From contig JAIXQV010000158.1 of the NCBI GenBank assembly GCA_027485535.1, positions 1-7,409 of the forward strand: a stretch of DNA of 7,409 nucleotides, read 5' to 3'. The DNA is from Oxalobacteraceae bacterium. GTDB taxonomy: Bacteria; Pseudomonadota; Gammaproteobacteria; Burkholderiales; Burkholderiaceae_D. A program made the position numbers and the translations under genes. The notes under the pieces are model-generated. The model ran no database searches. It was given only the letters and a program-made list of their open reading frames with translations, and had not been told where the DNA came from. Below, in pieces: positions 1-6,576 of this stretch. Positions within the stretch are counted from its first letter, which is position 1, and each line of letters starts with the position of its first letter.

Positions 1-1053
1 ATGGCATCACATCTCGCCCAGCTATTACAGCAGCTGAGCTATGTTGCCATCATCGGGCTGGGTGCCTGGATGGTCAGTGCTGGGGAAATTTCAATGGGTG
101 CACTGATCGCCTGCTCCATCCTTAGTAACCGCGCACTATCACCGATCACTCATATCGCAAGCTGGGTCACGCAGTGGCAGCACGCTAAAGAAGCACTCCG
201 TGGTCTCGACGACATGATGCGACTACCGATTGACCAACCCAGCATCGGTAGCGCGATCATGCCATCAGCTTGCAGCGGCGAACTCCGGCTTGAACAGGCC
301 ACCTTTGCCTTCAGCGACAAGCTTACGGCATTACAGCCGACGACGATGACGATCAGTAGTGGTGAACGCGTTGCTATTGTCGGCCCGATCGGCTCAGGTA
401 AATCGACATTGATCCGGTTACTGTCTGGCTTGTATCGCCCACTATCCGGAAAAATTTTTCTTGATGGTGTGGATATGGCGCTATTAGCACGCGATTTTTT
501 GCGGGAACAGATCGGCTATCTACCGCAAGACGTCCGACTAGTTCATGGCACGCTGCGGGACAACCTCACGCTCGGCATCACACCACCGAATGACAGCGCA
601 CTGCTAGAAGCCGCAAAGATGACCGGACTTGATCGGGTTATTGGCACGCATCCACAAGGGATGGAGCTACCCATTCAAGAGGGTGGCCGCGGGCTTTCCG
701 GCGGACAGCGTCAGCTACTCGGCCTGACACGTCTACTACTACGCCAGCCTGCGGTGCTGCTACTGGACGAGCCAACGGCAGCGATGGACGCCGAATTAGA
801 AGCGAGCGTCATGCAGAGCTTACTGGCTGCACTACCTACCTCTACAACGGTCGTTTTGGTGACGCATAAAGCCAGCCTACTTCGGCTGGTCGATCGAGTG
901 ATCGTCATGGATCAGGGCCGCATCTTATTAGATGGACCGCGTAGCGAGGTACTGACCAAACTTACGACACCCGTGCGCACGGGAACCACTGCCGAGACAC
1001 TGCATGAGGCGCTTACCAACCATGGGACCAGCCTGACACGGACAACATCATGA
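1..1053 (+). CDS. Type I secretion system ABC transporter (permease/ATPase), 5'-truncated
   Basis: This is the C-terminal half of an inner-membrane ABC exporter that powers type I secretion of large adhesins, RTX proteins or related substrates through an adaptor and a TolC-like channel. Residues 1-75 are the end of the transmembrane domain, including hydrophobic stretches near 13-25 and 31-42. The nucleotide-binding domain follows: Walker A GPIGSGKST (128-136), Q-loop Q176, signature LSGGQ (232-236), Walker B ending in LLLDEP (253-258) with catalytic E257, D-loop AAMD, and H-loop H289. Full-length LssB/LapB-like proteins are roughly 700 residues, so the ATG at base 1 is almost certainly an internal methionine; most of the membrane domain and any C39-like N-terminal domain lie upstream. 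After the usual DGPRSEVL end of the ATPase there is a Thr-rich tail of about 30 residues. The stop overlaps the next start (ATGA, 1050-1053), indicating one operon with the adaptor. The family is secure; the substrate is unknown. Confidence 0.93.
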   Translation: MASHLAQLLQQLSYVAIIGLGAWMVSAGEISMGALIACSILSNRALSPITHIASWVTQWQHAKEALRGLDDMMRLPIDQPSIGSAIMPSACSGELRLEQATFAFSDKLTALQPTTMTISSGERVAIVGPIGSGKSTLIRLLSGLYRPLSGKIFLDGVDMALLARDFLREQIGYLPQDVRLVHGTLRDNLTLGITPPNDSALLEAAKMTGLDRVIGTHPQGMELPIQEGGRGLSGGQRQLLGLTRLLLRQPAVLLLDEPTAAMDAELEASVMQSLLAALPTSTTVVLVTHKASLLRLVDRVIVMDQGRILLDGPRSEVLTKLTTPVRTGTTAETLHEALTNHGTSLTRTTS

Positions 1054-2198
1054 ATTCACCGGACACACGGGGCAGCCTCGTCATATGGATCAGCCTACTG
1101 GCACTACTCTGCTTTTTTATCTGGGCGTCGCAGGCTCAACTAGAACAGATCACACGCGCACCAGGCCAAATCATTGCGAGTGGGCGTACCCAAGTCATTC
1201 AAGCTAGTGATGGCGGCGTATTAAAAGCATTGCTTGTCAAAGAAGGGGATACCGTCGAGCGTGGTCAAGTATTAGCCTTACTCGATCGACAGAAATTAAG
1301 CGCTGCATATCAAGAGACACGTTCACGCGAGCTAGCACTGCGCGCGACGGTGGCGCGCCTCCAGGCAGAGCTTGTTGGTACTGAGCCGGCGTTTGCCGCA
1401 GATACCGAAGGCTATCCGCAATTCCGCGCTAATCAACTGGCACTGCTGCAAAAGCGTCAGGCATCTATCAATGAAGAAACCGCTTCATTGCGCAAGCTAC
1501 TTGAACTCGCGCAGCGCGAGCTTGCCATGACCGCGCCGCTGGTCAATACCGGCGATGTATCGCAGGCAGATGTCTTGAAACTTGAGCGGCAAGTAGCAGA
1601 TTTGCAGGCACAGATTACCAACCGGCAGAATAAATACATGCAAGATGCGCAGGCTGACTTATCACGCGCAGAAGAGGAGCTTGCTGGTGTTCAGCAGATG
1701 TTAGCGCAACGTGCAGATTTACTCTCGCGTACTGAGATGCGCGCACCGATGCGTGGCGTAGTGAAGAATATTCGCATGACCACGATCGGCGGTACGCTAA
1801 AACCTACCGAGGAACTGATGCAGATTGTACCGATCGAAAATGAGCTATTAGTTGAGGCACGCATACGCCCGACCGATATCGCGTTTATCAAAACTGGTCA
1901 GAAGGCCAGCGTGAAGATCGACGCCTATGACTACACGCTATACGGCTGGCTGGACGGCAAGGTCAGCTATCTCAGCCCGGACACCTTAACCGAGGATTTG
2001 AAGCAAGGTGAGCAAGCCTATTACCGTATGCAGGTGCGTGCCGACGATAAACGCTTCGCCAAGCACGCGAAGGAGGCTATACAGCTACAGCCAGGCATGA
2101 CCGTGACTGTCGAGGTCAAGACCGGCAAGAATACGGTGCTACGTTATCTCGCAAAACCCATCGTGAAAACCATGCGCGAGGCAATGGTCGAAAAATAA
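1050..2198 (+). CDS. HlyD/LapC-family type I secretion periplasmic adaptor (membrane fusion protein)
   Basis: The product is the adaptor that links the upstream ABC ATPase to an outer-membrane TolC-like channel. The 382-residue protein has a very short cytoplasmic N-terminus, one membrane anchor (about 9-26), a first lipoyl half (about 46-80, with VLKALLVKEGDTVERGQVLA), a long charged coiled-coil hairpin (about 82-225), the second lipoyl half starting MRAPMRGVVK (230-239), a beta-barrel region (about 262-335) and a conserved ending around QLQPGMTVTVEVKTG (346-359). This order is typical of type I secretion adaptors rather than RND-pump adaptors, which are usually lipoproteins. It is somewhat shorter than HlyD itself (about 480 residues), mostly in the coiled coil. 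The start is the ATG in the ATGA overlap with the ATPase; no strong ribosome binding site precedes it, so translational coupling is likely. The gene ends 24 bases from the convergent pabB stop. Confidence 0.93.
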   Translation: MNSPDTRGSLVIWISLLALLCFFIWASQAQLEQITRAPGQIIASGRTQVIQASDGGVLKALLVKEGDTVERGQVLALLDRQKLSAAYQETRSRELALRATVARLQAELVGTEPAFAADTEGYPQFRANQLALLQKRQASINEETASLRKLLELAQRELAMTAPLVNTGDVSQADVLKLERQVADLQAQITNRQNKYMQDAQADLSRAEEELAGVQQMLAQRADLLSRTEMRAPMRGVVKNIRMTTIGGTLKPTEELMQIVPIENELLVEARIRPTDIAFIKTGQKASVKIDAYDYTLYGWLDGKVSYLSPDTLTEDLKQGEQAYYRMQVRADDKRFAKHAKEAIQLQPGMTVTVEVKTGKNTVLRYLAKPIVKTMREAMVEK

Positions 2199-2199
2199 T

Positions 2200-2220
2200 G
2201 CTATCGACCATTCGATAAGC
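2200..2220 (-). terminator. Probable intrinsic terminator of the minus-strand pabB gene
   Basis: TATCGA (2202-2207) and TCGATA (2212-2217) form a perfect 6-bp stem with loop CCAT. Two further outer pairs form if A2218 is bulged. Read on the minus strand, the hairpin is followed by ATTATTTTT, the T-rich tail expected of an intrinsic terminator. It begins just past the pabB stop at 2223. The tail lies within the last codons of the adaptor gene. On the plus strand no T tract follows, so it would serve pabB only. The stem is short and not GC-rich, so confidence is moderate. Confidence 0.45.
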
Positions 2221-2222
2221 AA

Positions 2223-4097
2223 TCAGTCAGGCCAGACAATTTGTGCCTGCAACACACCTCTGAGGGCATTACAAACGCACACAGCCTCAGCGTTCTGCAA
2301 GTCTGCACGGGTCATCGTGTGCTCAATAGCGTTCCAGTGAGTATCTTCGAGTAATTGTGCGCGCATCACACCCGGTAGCACACCGGCTGATAAGGGAGGC
2401 GTCATCCATTGCCCGTTGAGTTTAACGAACACATTACTCCGGCCTCCCTCGGTCAACTCACCGCGCTCATTGAAGAACAACGTATCGAACGCACCCTGCG
2501 CCTCTGCATTCTTCCAGCCCTCATCGTAAACATCACGTAGTGTTGTTTTGTGTGCCAGCAGTAGATCATCCGATTGCATCACAATGGTCGACAACAATAC
2601 ATGTACCGTTTGCTGTATCGGCATGACGGGTGCTTTACTCAATTGAATTTCGCCCCTCGAATTCAAGCTGAGCCGCAATCGGTAATCCTGGTCATCGGTC
2701 ATCGCTGCGCACTCGGCGGCGACACGCCGGCTTGCTTCCGCAAGATCAAAGGCAAAGCCGAATACCTGTGCGGACGATGAAAGCCGCGCTAAATGCCGAT
2801 TGAGTAACTCGCAGCCTCGTGCAGTGGCACGCATCGTCTCAAACAAGCTGAATGTCGATTGCAACCCAGTGAGAAAACGTGCCTTGAGAAGACACTCCTG
2901 ATACTCACTTTCCGCATTGCTGTCATACACAATGCCGGCACCAATACCCATTTCTCCCTGCCGATGGTTATGTAAATCCGGGGCCTGAAGGAGGAGAGTT
3001 CGGATCGGCACCGACAGCATGAAATCACCTAATGGACGATTGGATTCCGGTGGATCAAACCAACCAATGCCACCGGTGTACCAGTGCCTCGGCCACTGCT
3101 CGAGCTCATGGAGTATCTGCATTGAGCGGCGCTTGGGGGCGCCGGTAATCGAGCCACAAGGGTAGAGCGCCTCGAACACTTCTGACAGCGCGATATCAGC
3201 GCGCGCATCAGCAACAATGGTCGATGTCATTTGCAGAACCGCTCCGAATCGCTCAACAGAAAACAGATCGGGGACACGGACAGATCCTGTCTGCGCGATA
3301 CGTCCGAGATCGTTACGCAACAGGTCAACGATCATCAGGTTCTCTGCGCGTTCTTTTTCGTCTTCACGCAAGGTCTGCACGCGTTGCGCGTTTTGCGTAT
3401 GGTCATCACTTGCCGCTGCAGTACCCTTCATCGGTCGGCAAGTCAGTTTTCCTTGTGAATGACTGACAAACAACTCCGGCGACAGTGACAACACCGATGA
3501 CCCATCGGGTAGCCCTATCAATGCGCCATAAGGTACTGGCTGTCGCTGACGCAAGGCGGCATACAGCGTGATTGGGTCGCCAGTAAAATTAAACCGCAAG
3601 GGAAAGGTAAAGTTCACCTGATAGGTGTCGCCAGCCTCAATGTAGCGATGAATCTTATCGACTGCCTGTACGAATTTTTGCGCTGACAACATGGCCCGGG
3701 TTCCAGTAATCGCGTAAGCATCCGATGTGCTTTCTTTGATCAGCCAGTCATTCACCTGATCGGAATTCAGTCGATCACAGTTTTTGAATAGTAAAGCTGT
3801 GATATGTGGCTTATCGCCATGACTATCGTTAGTATCTTCTGTAAGTCTGTCGCGGGAATCTCCGCGAGCAGTGTTGCTACCAATGCCATGCAATTGATGA
3901 CCAAACTCATAAGCAAACAGCGTGACTGCATGTAGGCCGATATCGAGCGCTTGCTGCAATTCGGCGAAGAAGGACTGGTAATCATCTTCGCGATACAAAT
4001 GCAATGCGCGTTCGTATTGGGTGTATCGCCGCGAGCGCCGTTCAATTGAAGCGTTATCACTGGCATCGTCCAGCAAAGCAAAAACAGCGCTACTCAT
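2223..4097 (-). CDS. pabB: Fused aminodeoxychorismate synthase component I / aminodeoxychorismate lyase (PabB-PabC)
   Basis: This bifunctional cytosolic enzyme makes p-aminobenzoate for folate. The PabB half converts chorismate to 4-amino-4-deoxychorismate using ammonia from a PabA glutaminase not seen here; the PabC half removes pyruvate with PLP. PabB motifs: GDTYQVN (156-162), SPELF (206-210), RPMKGT (221-226, with K224 typical of PabB rather than TrpE), MIVDLLRNDL (255-264), PCGSITGAPKRR (313-324), YTGGIG (340-345), GAGIVYDS (386-393) and the ESEYQE..KA ending. The PabC half starts near 415: FETMRA (419-424), the likely PLP lysine K517 in AHKTTLRD, LTEGGRSNVFV (548-558) and PLSAGVLPGVMR (568-579). 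Both halves look intact. Residues about 73-97 form a hydrophilic, low-complexity insert. The start is chosen because FALLDDA near the N-terminus is typical of the family; the ATG overlaps the stop of the LysR gene (ATGA on the minus strand) with only a weak ribosome binding site, suggesting coupled translation. TrpE is unlikely. Confidence 0.95.
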   Translation of the reverse strand: MSSAVFALLDDASDNASIERRSRRYTQYERALHLYREDDYQSFFAELQQALDIGLHAVTLFAYEFGHQLHGIGSNTARGDSRDRLTEDTNDSHGDKPHITALLFKNCDRLNSDQVNDWLIKESTSDAYAITGTRAMLSAQKFVQAVDKIHRYIEAGDTYQVNFTFPLRFNFTGDPITLYAALRQRQPVPYGALIGLPDGSSVLSLSPELFVSHSQGKLTCRPMKGTAAASDDHTQNAQRVQTLREDEKERAENLMIVDLLRNDLGRIAQTGSVRVPDLFSVERFGAVLQMTSTIVADARADIALSEVFEALYPCGSITGAPKRRSMQILHELEQWPRHWYTGGIGWFDPPESNRPLGDFMLSVPIRTLLLQAPDLHNHRQGEMGIGAGIVYDSNAESEYQECLLKARFLTGLQSTFSLFETMRATARGCELLNRHLARLSSSAQVFGFAFDLAEASRRVAAECAAMTDDQDYRLRLSLNSRGEIQLSKAPVMPIQQTVHVLLSTIVMQSDDLLLAHKTTLRDVYDEGWKNAEAQGAFDTLFFNERGELTEGGRSNVFVKLNGQWMTPPLSAGVLPGVMRAQLLEDTHWNAIEHTMTRADLQNAEAVCVCNALRGVLQAQIVWPD

Positions 4098-4999
4098 GAA
4101 GCGAACTCGGTATTAGCTTGCGGTAGTTGGCTCGCCACAAAGTCGATCAGCACACGTACACGATGCGGCACTTGACGATTGCCCGGCAAGATTGCGTACA
4201 GCCCAAGCTCAGGCAAGGCGTAATCCTCCAGTAGTTTAATGACACGTCCTGAGGCGAGGTAAGGCTCAGCCACAAAATCAGGTTGTACTGTGACGCCAAA
4301 GCCGGACGCTGCCGCCTCGGTTAGCGCCTCACCATTACCCGCACTGATACGCGAAGGCACGTTAAAACTTTTCCATTGACCATCGACACGATAGACCCAG
4401 CCGGAGGCGACGCCCGAACTGTTGTAGGCGAGGCATTCATGTTGCGTCAGCTCCGCTGGGTGAAGCGGCTTACCAAATCGCGCGAGATAGTCGGGAGATG
4501 CGAGCGTGTACAAATGAATGCTACCCAATCGACGCGCCACCTCAGTCGGCCCGAGTTGACCGGTGATGCGAATCGCGAGATCAACCCCCTCCTCGATCAG
4601 ATTAACGCGGCGGTCGGTGTAATCCATATCCAGCGATACCTCCGGGTGTTGGCGGGCGAAGTCGAGCAGTATCGGCAGCATACGCTTCAAGCCAAAACTC
4701 AGCGGTAGACTGATACGAAGGTGGCCGCGCGCCGCGAGTCGCTGCTCGGCGATACCCGTCTCGGCCGATTCAACCAGATTCAGGATCACCCGGCACTTCT
4801 CCAGATAAGCCGCACCGGCCGACGTCAGCGTCAAACGACGGGTACTGCGCGCCATCAACTTCACGCCGAGGTGCTGCTCCAGTGCCGCCACCTGGCGCGT
4901 GATGACCGATCGCGCAACCCCCATTTGCTGCGCCACCGCCGAGAAACTGCTGAGTTCGGCGACCCTGACAAAGACATACATGGCAGATAAGCGGTCCAT
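4094..4999 (-). CDS. LysR-family transcriptional regulator
   Basis: The 301-residue protein has the usual LysR length and layout. An N-terminal winged helix-turn-helix lies at about 3-62, with helices around SFSAVAQQMGVARSVITRQV (18-37) and the wing RSTRRLTLTSAG (51-62). A linker helix follows (about 65-90), then a periplasmic-binding-protein-like effector domain beginning RGHLRISLPLSFG (91-103). Details such as DYTDRRVNLIEEGVDLAIRI (126-145) place it with the CrgA/DhcR/AaeR-like group. The start at 4999 is preceded on the minus strand by GGAA seven bases upstream. The gene is divergent from the dioxygenase-b561-YceI operon, the classic arrangement for a LysR regulator and its target, and its stop overlaps the pabB start. 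Control of the divergent operon and of itself is inference from this layout; the effector is unknown, an aromatic or quinone being a reasonable guess. Confidence 0.93.
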   Translation of the reverse strand: MDRLSAMYVFVRVAELSSFSAVAQQMGVARSVITRQVAALEQHLGVKLMARSTRRLTLTSAGAAYLEKCRVILNLVESAETGIAEQRLAARGHLRISLPLSFGLKRMLPILLDFARQHPEVSLDMDYTDRRVNLIEEGVDLAIRITGQLGPTEVARRLGSIHLYTLASPDYLARFGKPLHPAELTQHECLAYNSSGVASGWVYRVDGQWKSFNVPSRISAGNGEALTEAAASGFGVTVQPDFVAEPYLASGRVIKLLEDYALPELGLYAILPGNRQVPHRVRVLIDFVASQLPQANTEFAS

Positions 5000-5006
5000 T
5001 GTTGCA

Positions 5007-5026
5007 TTCCAAGGAACAAATATTTG
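5007..5026. promoter_or_regulatory. Candidate operator: adjacent dyads upstream of the LysR gene
   Basis: TTCC-AA-GGAA (5007-5016) is followed at once by the perfect palindrome CAAATATTTG (5017-5026). They lie 8 to 27 bases upstream of the LysR start, and the first includes the likely ribosome binding site GGAA of that gene on the minus strand. The position would suit autorepression. Short palindromes occur by chance in AT-rich DNA, so this remains a suggestion. Confidence 0.25.
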
Positions 5027-5101
5027 CTGATTGTCCTCTTTTTCTTTGCAATTGGCACAGGTACAGTCCGGTCCACCTGAGTCGCACGCTAGGCATCAGC
5101 C

Positions 5102-5126
5102 AGGGTCGGAGCTAATGACCGACCTT
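5102..5126. repeat. Inverted repeat upstream of the dioxygenase gene
   Basis: GGTCGG (5104-5109) and CCGACC (5119-5124) are perfect inverted 6-mers around a 9-base spacer; the stem extends to 8 bp with one G-T pair. It ends about 38 bases before the TTG start at 5164. It could be an operator half-site pair for the LysR protein or a leader hairpin. No T tract follows, so it is not an intrinsic terminator. Confidence 0.3.
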
Positions 5127-5163
5127 CCCAAACTGCTAGTAGCGAGCTGTTTATCTGACGAAT

Positions 5164-5967
5164 TTGACTGCTATCGTGAACCTGCCCTCGCTTTTTCTGC
5201 CCCACGGCGCACCGACCTTTGCGCTGCGCCCCGGTGCCGCAGGCCTGGCCATGAGCCGAATCGCCGCTAGCCTGCCGCGCCCGCGAGCGATTGTGATCGT
5301 GAGCCCGCACTGGGACACCAGAACGCCGACCGTCGGTACCGGCGAGCGGCTCGAGACCATCCATGATTTCTATGGCTTCCCGGCCGAGTTGTATGAGATT
5401 CAGTACCCGGCAACTGGCTGCCCCGAGGCGGCACGCGAGGTGGTCGCGGCACTGCGCACGGCCGGACTTGCCGTGGAAGAAGCGCCCAGCCACGGTCTGG
5501 ATCATGGTGCTTGGGTACCGCTACGCCAAATGTACCCAGATGCTGATGTGCCCGTGGTACCGCTGTCCTTGCAAAGCCACCTGGGCGTGAGCGGCGCATT
5601 TCAACTCGGTCAGGCATTGGCGCCGCTACGCGTACAAGACTTTCTAATTATTGGGTCAGGCAATATCACGCACAATCTGGGTGACTATCGCATTGCAAGC
5701 GCACAGCCCGGCCTGACCTTCGATTACTTGCGCCACTTCCCGAATTGGATGACTGAGCACTTGCGGCAGCATGACCTTGATGCGCTGCTGGACTATCGTC
5801 GCCTTGCACCAGATGCAGTTCGCGCGCATCCGACCGATGAGCACCTGCAGCCACTGTATGTTGCGCTGGGCGCAGCGGGCGAGCGGCCAGCGGTTGAACA
5901 CCTGCACACAGGTATCAGCGACTTTGTGCTCGCTATGGATGCGTATGCCTTCAGGACAATGCAATGA
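5164..5967 (+). CDS. Class III extradiol dioxygenase, LigB/4,5-DOPA dioxygenase (YgiD/DODA) family
   Basis: The family comprises metal-dependent cytosolic enzymes that open catechol-type rings; characterised members act on L-DOPA, but physiological substrates in bacteria are mostly unknown. The 267-residue length fits. Conserved histidine motifs are visible: FLPHGAP (H14), SPHWDT (H49), HDFYGFP (67-73), GLDHGAWVPL (H114), GSGNITHN (H170) and AHPTDEH (H222, H227). H14 and H49 are the probable metal ligands, with one of the AHPTDEH histidines; H114 and H170 probably sit at the active site. The assignment of individual residues is from family knowledge, not structure. The start is TTG; an in-frame TAG at 5140 closes the frame upstream, no ATG fits, and GTG at 5176 is the alternative. 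No good ribosome binding site is visible, so expression may be low or the start imprecise. It is the first gene of a three-gene operon divergent from the LysR gene. Confidence 0.9.
   Translation: MTAIVNLPSLFLPHGAPTFALRPGAAGLAMSRIAASLPRPRAIVIVSPHWDTRTPTVGTGERLETIHDFYGFPAELYEIQYPATGCPEAAREVVAALRTAGLAVEEAPSHGLDHGAWVPLRQMYPDADVPVVPLSLQSHLGVSGAFQLGQALAPLRVQDFLIIGSGNITHNLGDYRIASAQPGLTFDYLRHFPNWMTEHLRQHDLDALLDYRRLAPDAVRAHPTDEHLQPLYVALGAAGERPAVEHLHTGISDFVLAMDAYAFRTMQ
5953..5956 (+). promoter_or_regulatory. Ribosome binding site of the b561 gene
   Basis: AGGA lies seven bases before the ATG at 5964, inside the last codons of the dioxygenase gene. It supports the start at 5964 over the second in-frame ATG at 5970, for which the spacing would be 13 bases. 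Confidence 0.6.
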
Positions 5968-6548
5968 GTATGGATAGTCTGCATACGACGGAACATGAAG
6001 GGACGGCGCAGTACACCGGCACTGCTAAGGTGCTGCACTGGCTGATGGCGCTACTGATCATCGGCTTGTTCGCGCTCGGGCAGTACATGAGTGATCTGTC
6101 GATGTCGCCGCGTAAGCTGCAACTCTACTCTTGGCATAAATGGGTGGGTGTGACCGTATTTTTTCTGCTGCTGGTTCGTATCGGCTGGCGCATCACGCAT
6201 CAGCCACCCGCGCTGCCCGAACAGATGTCGAAGCAGCAGCGTCTAGCCTCACATATCGGCCATGCCGTGCTATACCTGCTAATGCTTGCCATACCGATTT
6301 CGGGTTGGTTAATGAGTTCGGCCAAGGGCTATCAGACGGTCTGGTTTGGCGTACTACCCATTCCGGATTTGCTTTGCAAAGATAAACAACTCGGCGACGT
6401 ATTGGCTGAGCTGCACGGTGCGCTGAATGGCTTACTGATGTTTATCGTCGTAGTCCATGTACTGGCCGCGCTAAAGCATCATTTCATCGACCGCGACCAT
6501 GTTCTCAGACGGATGCTACCGTCTTCGAAAGATTCATCCCTAACGTAG
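5964..6548 (+). CDS. Cytochrome b561 family membrane protein (YceJ/CybB-like)
   Basis: This 194-residue inner-membrane haem protein probably moves electrons between the quinol pool and a periplasmic or bound acceptor, as known for CybB-type b561 proteins. Four hydrophobic helices are visible at about 24-41, 57-75, 96-117 and 147-170. Histidines placed at helix ends as haem-ligand candidates are H25 (VLHW), H58 (SWHKWVG), H97/H100 (SHIGHAVLYLLM), H151 (ELHG) and H165 (VVHVLAALKHHFIDRD). The motifs HKWVG, IPISGW and ALKHHFIDRD.VLRRM are typical of the family. The start overlaps the dioxygenase stop by ATGA and has its own AGGA site. The YceI gene follows after 28 bases; b561 and YceI neighbours (and natural fusions) are well known, as in E. 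coli yceJ-yceI. No truncation is seen. Confidence 0.93.
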   Translation: MSMDSLHTTEHEGTAQYTGTAKVLHWLMALLIIGLFALGQYMSDLSMSPRKLQLYSWHKWVGVTVFFLLLVRIGWRITHQPPALPEQMSKQQRLASHIGHAVLYLLMLAIPISGWLMSSAKGYQTVWFGVLPIPDLLCKDKQLGDVLAELHGALNGLLMFIVVVHVLAALKHHFIDRDHVLRRMLPSSKDSSLT

Positions 6549-6564
6549 CAAAACCTTAACTCTT

Positions 6565-6570
6565 GGAGGA
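6565..6570 (+). promoter_or_regulatory. Strong ribosome binding site of the YceI gene
   Basis: GGAGGA with optimal spacing to the ATG at 6577 is the best ribosome binding site in the window. It contrasts with the weak site of the dioxygenase at the head of the same operon, suggesting that the YceI protein is made in larger amounts than the enzyme. Confidence 0.8.
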
Positions 6571-6576
6571 ACAACA

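Larger units (their letters stand above)
5000..5163. promoter_or_regulatory. Divergent intergenic regulatory region between the LysR gene and the dioxygenase operon
   Basis: These 164 bases separate two divergently read genes and should hold both promoters and the LysR binding site. Candidates visible by eye are a perfect 10-bp palindrome CAAATATTTG (5017-5026) directly beside TTCCAAGGAA (5007-5016), a T-N11-A pattern around TGCAATTGGCA (T5045/A5057), and an inverted repeat GGTCGG...CCGACC (5104-5124). The LysR-proximal half is AT-rich, the dioxygenase-proximal half GC-richer. I could not place convincing -35/-10 pairs for either gene. Confidence 0.5.

Noticed and set aside
1..3. ATG at base 1 as the true start of the ABC transporter
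   Set aside because: The encoded sequence starts within the transmembrane domain of a normally ~700-residue protein, so this is an internal methionine at the window edge.
2200..2220. Hairpin as terminator for the plus-strand adaptor gene
   Set aside because: No T tract follows on the plus strand; the T-rich side is on the minus strand only.
3767..4081. 104-codon minus-strand open frame inside pabB
   Set aside because: It is a shifted frame of the PabB coding region, which is itself continuous and carries all expected motifs.
4376..4990. Plus-strand open frames opposite the LysR gene (4376-4708 and 4721-4990)
   Set aside because: Both are antisense to a well-recognised LysR protein and their translations are low-complexity Arg/His-rich without any family pattern.
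5046..5080. Sigma-70 promoter for the dioxygenase operon using TTGCAA or TTGGCA as -35
   Set aside because: No acceptable -10 hexamer occurs at 16-18 bases from either; a sigma-54 reading around TTGGCAC also lacks the GC element at the right spacing.
4770..5096. Minus-strand open frame crossing the divergent intergenic region into the LysR gene
   Set aside because: It is out of frame with the LysR protein, lacks motifs, and would remove the expected promoter region.
5089..5505. 138-codon minus-strand open frame opposite the dioxygenase gene
   Set aside because: Its product has no recognisable domain and is Arg/Gly/Ala-rich as expected of an antisense shadow in GC-rich coding DNA; the plus-strand gene has clear family motifs.
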